The notes under the pieces are model-generated. The model had not been told where the DNA came from and made no database searches. It saw only the letters and a list, made by a program, of their open reading frames with translations. Positions 60,776-64,000 of a DNA stretch of 64,000 nucleotides are shown here, piece after piece (positions within the stretch are counted from its first letter, which is position 1; every line of letters begins with the position of its first letter). The position numbers were made by a program, and so were the translations under genes. Source of the stretch: Warburgia ugandensis (lineage: Eukaryota; Streptophyta; Magnoliopsida; Canellales; Canellaceae). The stretch covers positions 81,892,880 through 81,956,879 of the forward strand of contig CP141132.1 of the NCBI GenBank assembly GCA_035236585.1. The letters are read 5' to 3'.

Positions 60776-62007
60776 AGCTAACATTAGAAAAATCTATGTG
60801 TAGATCCATATAATTAAAGTTGTAGACCGTCAATAGGAAACCAATGAGATTTTGGTCTCGTGCCAATTCAATGCATATCTCATACACATGATATAGTCTG
60901 AGAAAAATCAATTATCTACTCGAGAGGATCCTAACAACGCCCCATCGACGAAGTCATCCAATTAGAGTGGGATGATCTTGTCATCAGCTATCAAATAATA
61001 GATTTGATCACCCCTACGTGGCACATATGAACCTCAAAAGGCACCTTGCTTGCTCAAGCCAGCAAGTGCCCATCACCTTATCATTTTTTAATAGGATTTT
61101 TACTATGCAAGGCTCTTCCTTATCCATATTGGTTTAATGACAGAAGCTACGCACAATAAATTATTTACATATCCTCTGATTACATGAAGCGACATGCGCT
61201 TTCACAGCCACAAGTTGTAAGTGGGTCAGCACGATGCATATGGGAGCAAGGATTGTTCTAATTAATGGAGATGGGTCGTGGGGTTCATTGAGGAGAAGAT
61301 ATGAAGGTATGGGGTGGCTAGTTATTATTTACGTCCATAGGATGTGTGGTTCCTCGTTGTTAAGCTTTAGCCAGTGTACTATTTTGGTACCACCTAGGGC
61401 AACAACTGTCGACCAGAGAAAGAGAGAGAGTTCCTAATCATGCAAAGCTTTGCATAAAAAAATTATGCATGTTAGTCTATTTTATTTTTTCAGTGATCCA
61501 AGTCATTCATTGAGTTTGGCCTATCTCATATGAGCTATGTACTAGACATCTCATCTACTTTATATCTCCAAAACTTGTTACTTGTACCTTTTGGGATTTT
61601 AAAACAGATGGTTTTGAGTTGTTTTTAAGTTACACCATTTAATTTCAAACTACAAAAGACCAAATAAACAAGATCTTATTTGCATTCAATGGATGCATTA
61701 GATGTTTGATAATTGATACCTAAGCCATCTGGGAACTTGGATCATTGGAAAAAATAAAAGAAGTAGGCCCACTAAAATTATTTTTTCAATGCAAAACTAT
61801 GCATAACAGGAGGGAGAGAGAGAGTGAGGCTCACGTAACTGGATTATATATGGGCACAATGTTTCTTAGAAAAGCTTTACTCCTAAAATATACACTAACA
61901 CATGTATTCTATCTATGTTGTGAGAGGCCTCTCAGTTTCCTATAGCTACTTCATATTTTCTCTCTCCAATCTTTGCTCTTTTCTTGCTGATATAAGTACC
62001 CAAATCC

Positions 62008-62010
<3 letters not shown>
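60776..62010. other. Spacer
   Basis: No gene recognised. Short AG runs near 61422 and 61812. Confidence 0.4.

Positions 62011-62011
<1 letters not shown>

Positions 62012-62070
<59 letters not shown>
62012..62070. repeat. CT microsatellite, about 59 bp
   Basis: Uninterrupted CT repeat. Confidence 0.97.
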
Positions 62071-62073
<3 letters not shown>

Positions 62074-64000
62074 GTCAAACAATAATTATTTTCCATATAT
62101 ACCCATTTGTGACTCATATACACTGAGTAAGGGGTTATATAATGATTATATGTAGGCTATTTACGATGATGGGGAGAGGTGGTGTCATTCTAGCTACAGT
62201 TGTAATGAATAGCTCGAAACTAAATTATTGACTAAAACAATGGACTCCATTTCTTACCACTAAAGGAAAATGGTGCCCCCATTAATTGTCACTAAGAACT
62301 CTTATCTTACCATGATCTTCTTCAAGTACACCTCTAGCCAATGGCACAAACACTGAACTATTGGTTAACAAAAGAGATCATAACGAAGGCTGTGCCGCCC
62401 CCATCTACCTTCGATGAGGACTTCTTTTACACTTTTCCGGCCGGCATTGGATTCTATCATTTCAGTGGGAGCAGCGCGTTAGGCATGCGCACTATCTTTT
62501 CTCTATCACATGTATGCCATTACAGGTGCATCTAAAAATCTCCTTTTCACTAATGCGTCTTTAAACTTTATTAAAACCCTCTCTCCCTACCAATTTCTTA
62601 GTATCTTTGGTGGGTGGAGTGTCCCCCATATTCACCGATTTTGTTTTCATCCTTACTATATTCATATACACCTTCCTGGCTTTTCCCTAAATTCGACCCT
62701 GCTCCTACCCAGCTTTAATAAACTATTGGTTCTGTTTGGTTATTCATGGTTCCATGACGCATTTGTTCTTCCACGGAACATTTTAACTATTCACAAAGGT
62801 TTCTACAATAGGAAAAGCATATAGTTTACAGTGCATTTATGTTAAAAAGGCCCATAGGATGGCTCTTATGTCGTTAATCATCTAGTTTCTGTCAAATCGC
62901 GGAAAGGGTTTTGGACAAAAATGCTTTAAATCATGAAAAGGTCGAACCCCACGACCGTCTAATCAAGCTTTGAGATCTTAAGTGACAAACACAAATGATT
63001 ATCAGTGGCTCCCTTGGAAAAGATTAGAGGAGTGGAGGATATGATGCTAATATAGATTCCATGTCTTACTACTTGTTCTATTGAGGGAGTGGAATAAATG
63101 ATTCTCACAAGCTTCATTTTCTTCGTGTTAACCATTACTTGGGAGAAATGATGCTTCAGACGTTGGTTTTTTTACTATTGACATATGCTTTATCAATGAA
63201 GCATAAAGTGATTTGTTATTTAAAGGGTTTCAAAAGCTTACATTCGATCTTTTTTAAATAGAAGCTTGCAATCATTCAAAGGGGGAGAGCCCATCAAGTT
63301 TTCCATATATAATAAAGTTCAATTGTAGAGAAGGATGATTAAGACATATAAGTTCATGTCTTTTAAATATGAGTAAACTATTTCCCACTTTTAAAAGGCG
63401 AGAAGCCACTTTTCAGAGTTTAACTATAAAATTGTCAGGAATTATGAAATTCTAGTGACCCCTCAAGGAAAAGAGGGCCCTAATAATCTTTACAAAAAGA
63501 TACTTGAATTTATACTCTTCCAAAATTATAAATTATGAGACTAAGAGACTTAGATTTTGTATTATGGAATGATAGCCTCTTTTGTCTCAAATCTTATCAC
63601 CTGTTTATCCTATAATTTCTCTAAAGGGCAGTCAACTTGCTCGGTAGGGAAGAATAAAAATTGGATTTGAAACAATATGGTAATGGTCAATCTCATTAAA
63701 AAAGAAAGAACTACATCCATTAGCAACATCGACAGTGTGTGAACAGTAATTACTTAAGACTAAGACTATTTAACATTTGATGAAAAGATTCCCTAGAAAC
63801 AACATGATGAGATTCATTGTCAAAAAGCCAACGTTTGTTTTCTATGAATGTCTTCGTAAAATGTTTGTGTATAGTTCATTTTAATATTCTAAGAGATGCA
63901 TTTGTTGTAATATTTAGCTAATCTTGTTTTTACCTGTGTTCTAATCTGTGGACCAATTAACAAAAACACCTCTTTAGTTCAAGTGTCTAAACCACTTTAA
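62071..64000. other. AT-rich spacer to window end
   Basis: No gene recognised. Short open stretches at 62341-62824 have no known motif. Confidence 0.4.

Overview
The window is nuclear DNA from a flowering plant. It holds spliced genes with GT-AG introns, intronless OVATE-family genes, very AT-rich intergenic DNA, and plant mobile elements: Au SINEs, RTE-clade LINEs, Tourist/hAT-like MITEs and long LTR-like blocks. The many Au SINE copies and the MITE-rich spacers would fit a magnoliid or another early-diverging angiosperm. That placement is an inference, not something the sequence proves. No bacterial-type operon, CRISPR array, rRNA or functional tRNA gene is visible.

Four protein genes look intact. 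(1) Ribosomal protein eL37 (minus, 5459-6962) has four exons, the first carrying only the ATG, and a telo-box in intron 1. (2) A SYP31/SYP32 Golgi Qa-SNARE (minus, 13226-20045) has five coding exons giving 341 residues, plus a probable 5'UTR intron. (3) An OVATE family protein (plus, 30954-31748) is intronless. (4) A second, divergent OVATE-like protein (minus, 54018-54698) is also intronless. The two OVATE genes face each other across about 22 kb of repeats. They are independent housekeeping or regulatory genes and do not form a pathway. An FKBP62/65-like TPR pseudogene with two frameshifts lies at 8399-9525.

Layout: 0-5.4 kb is intergenic with a truncated RTE LINE. 5.4-7 kb is eL37, whose third intron holds a tandem repeat interrupted by a MITE. 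7-10.3 kb has a 222-bp MITE, the FKBP pseudogene and a tRNA-like repeat. 10.3-12.8 kb is an RTE LINE on the minus strand. 13.2-20.5 kb is the syntaxin gene. 20.8-22.8 kb is an Au SINE cluster. 23-30.9 kb is mostly unassigned AT-rich DNA with an RNase H relic. 31 kb is OVATE gene 1. 32.7-36.4 kb has Au SINEs and a decayed minisatellite beside a long CT tract. 39.2-47.5 kb holds two head-to-tail LTR-like blocks. 47.6-48.5 kb is a third RTE fragment. 51.7-53.5 kb has a SINE doublet, a Tourist-like MITE and tRNA-like repeats. 54 kb is OVATE gene 2. 57-60.7 kb has an hAT-like MITE, a second 222-bp MITE copy and two miniature LTR elements. 60.7-64 kb is unassigned.

No new multi-gene system was found. 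The most novel-looking material is repeats: an unassigned dispersed family with a tRNA-like B box, the 222-bp MITE pair, two miniature LTR elements about 1.2 kb apart, and truncated Au SINEs that keep clear target-site duplications.
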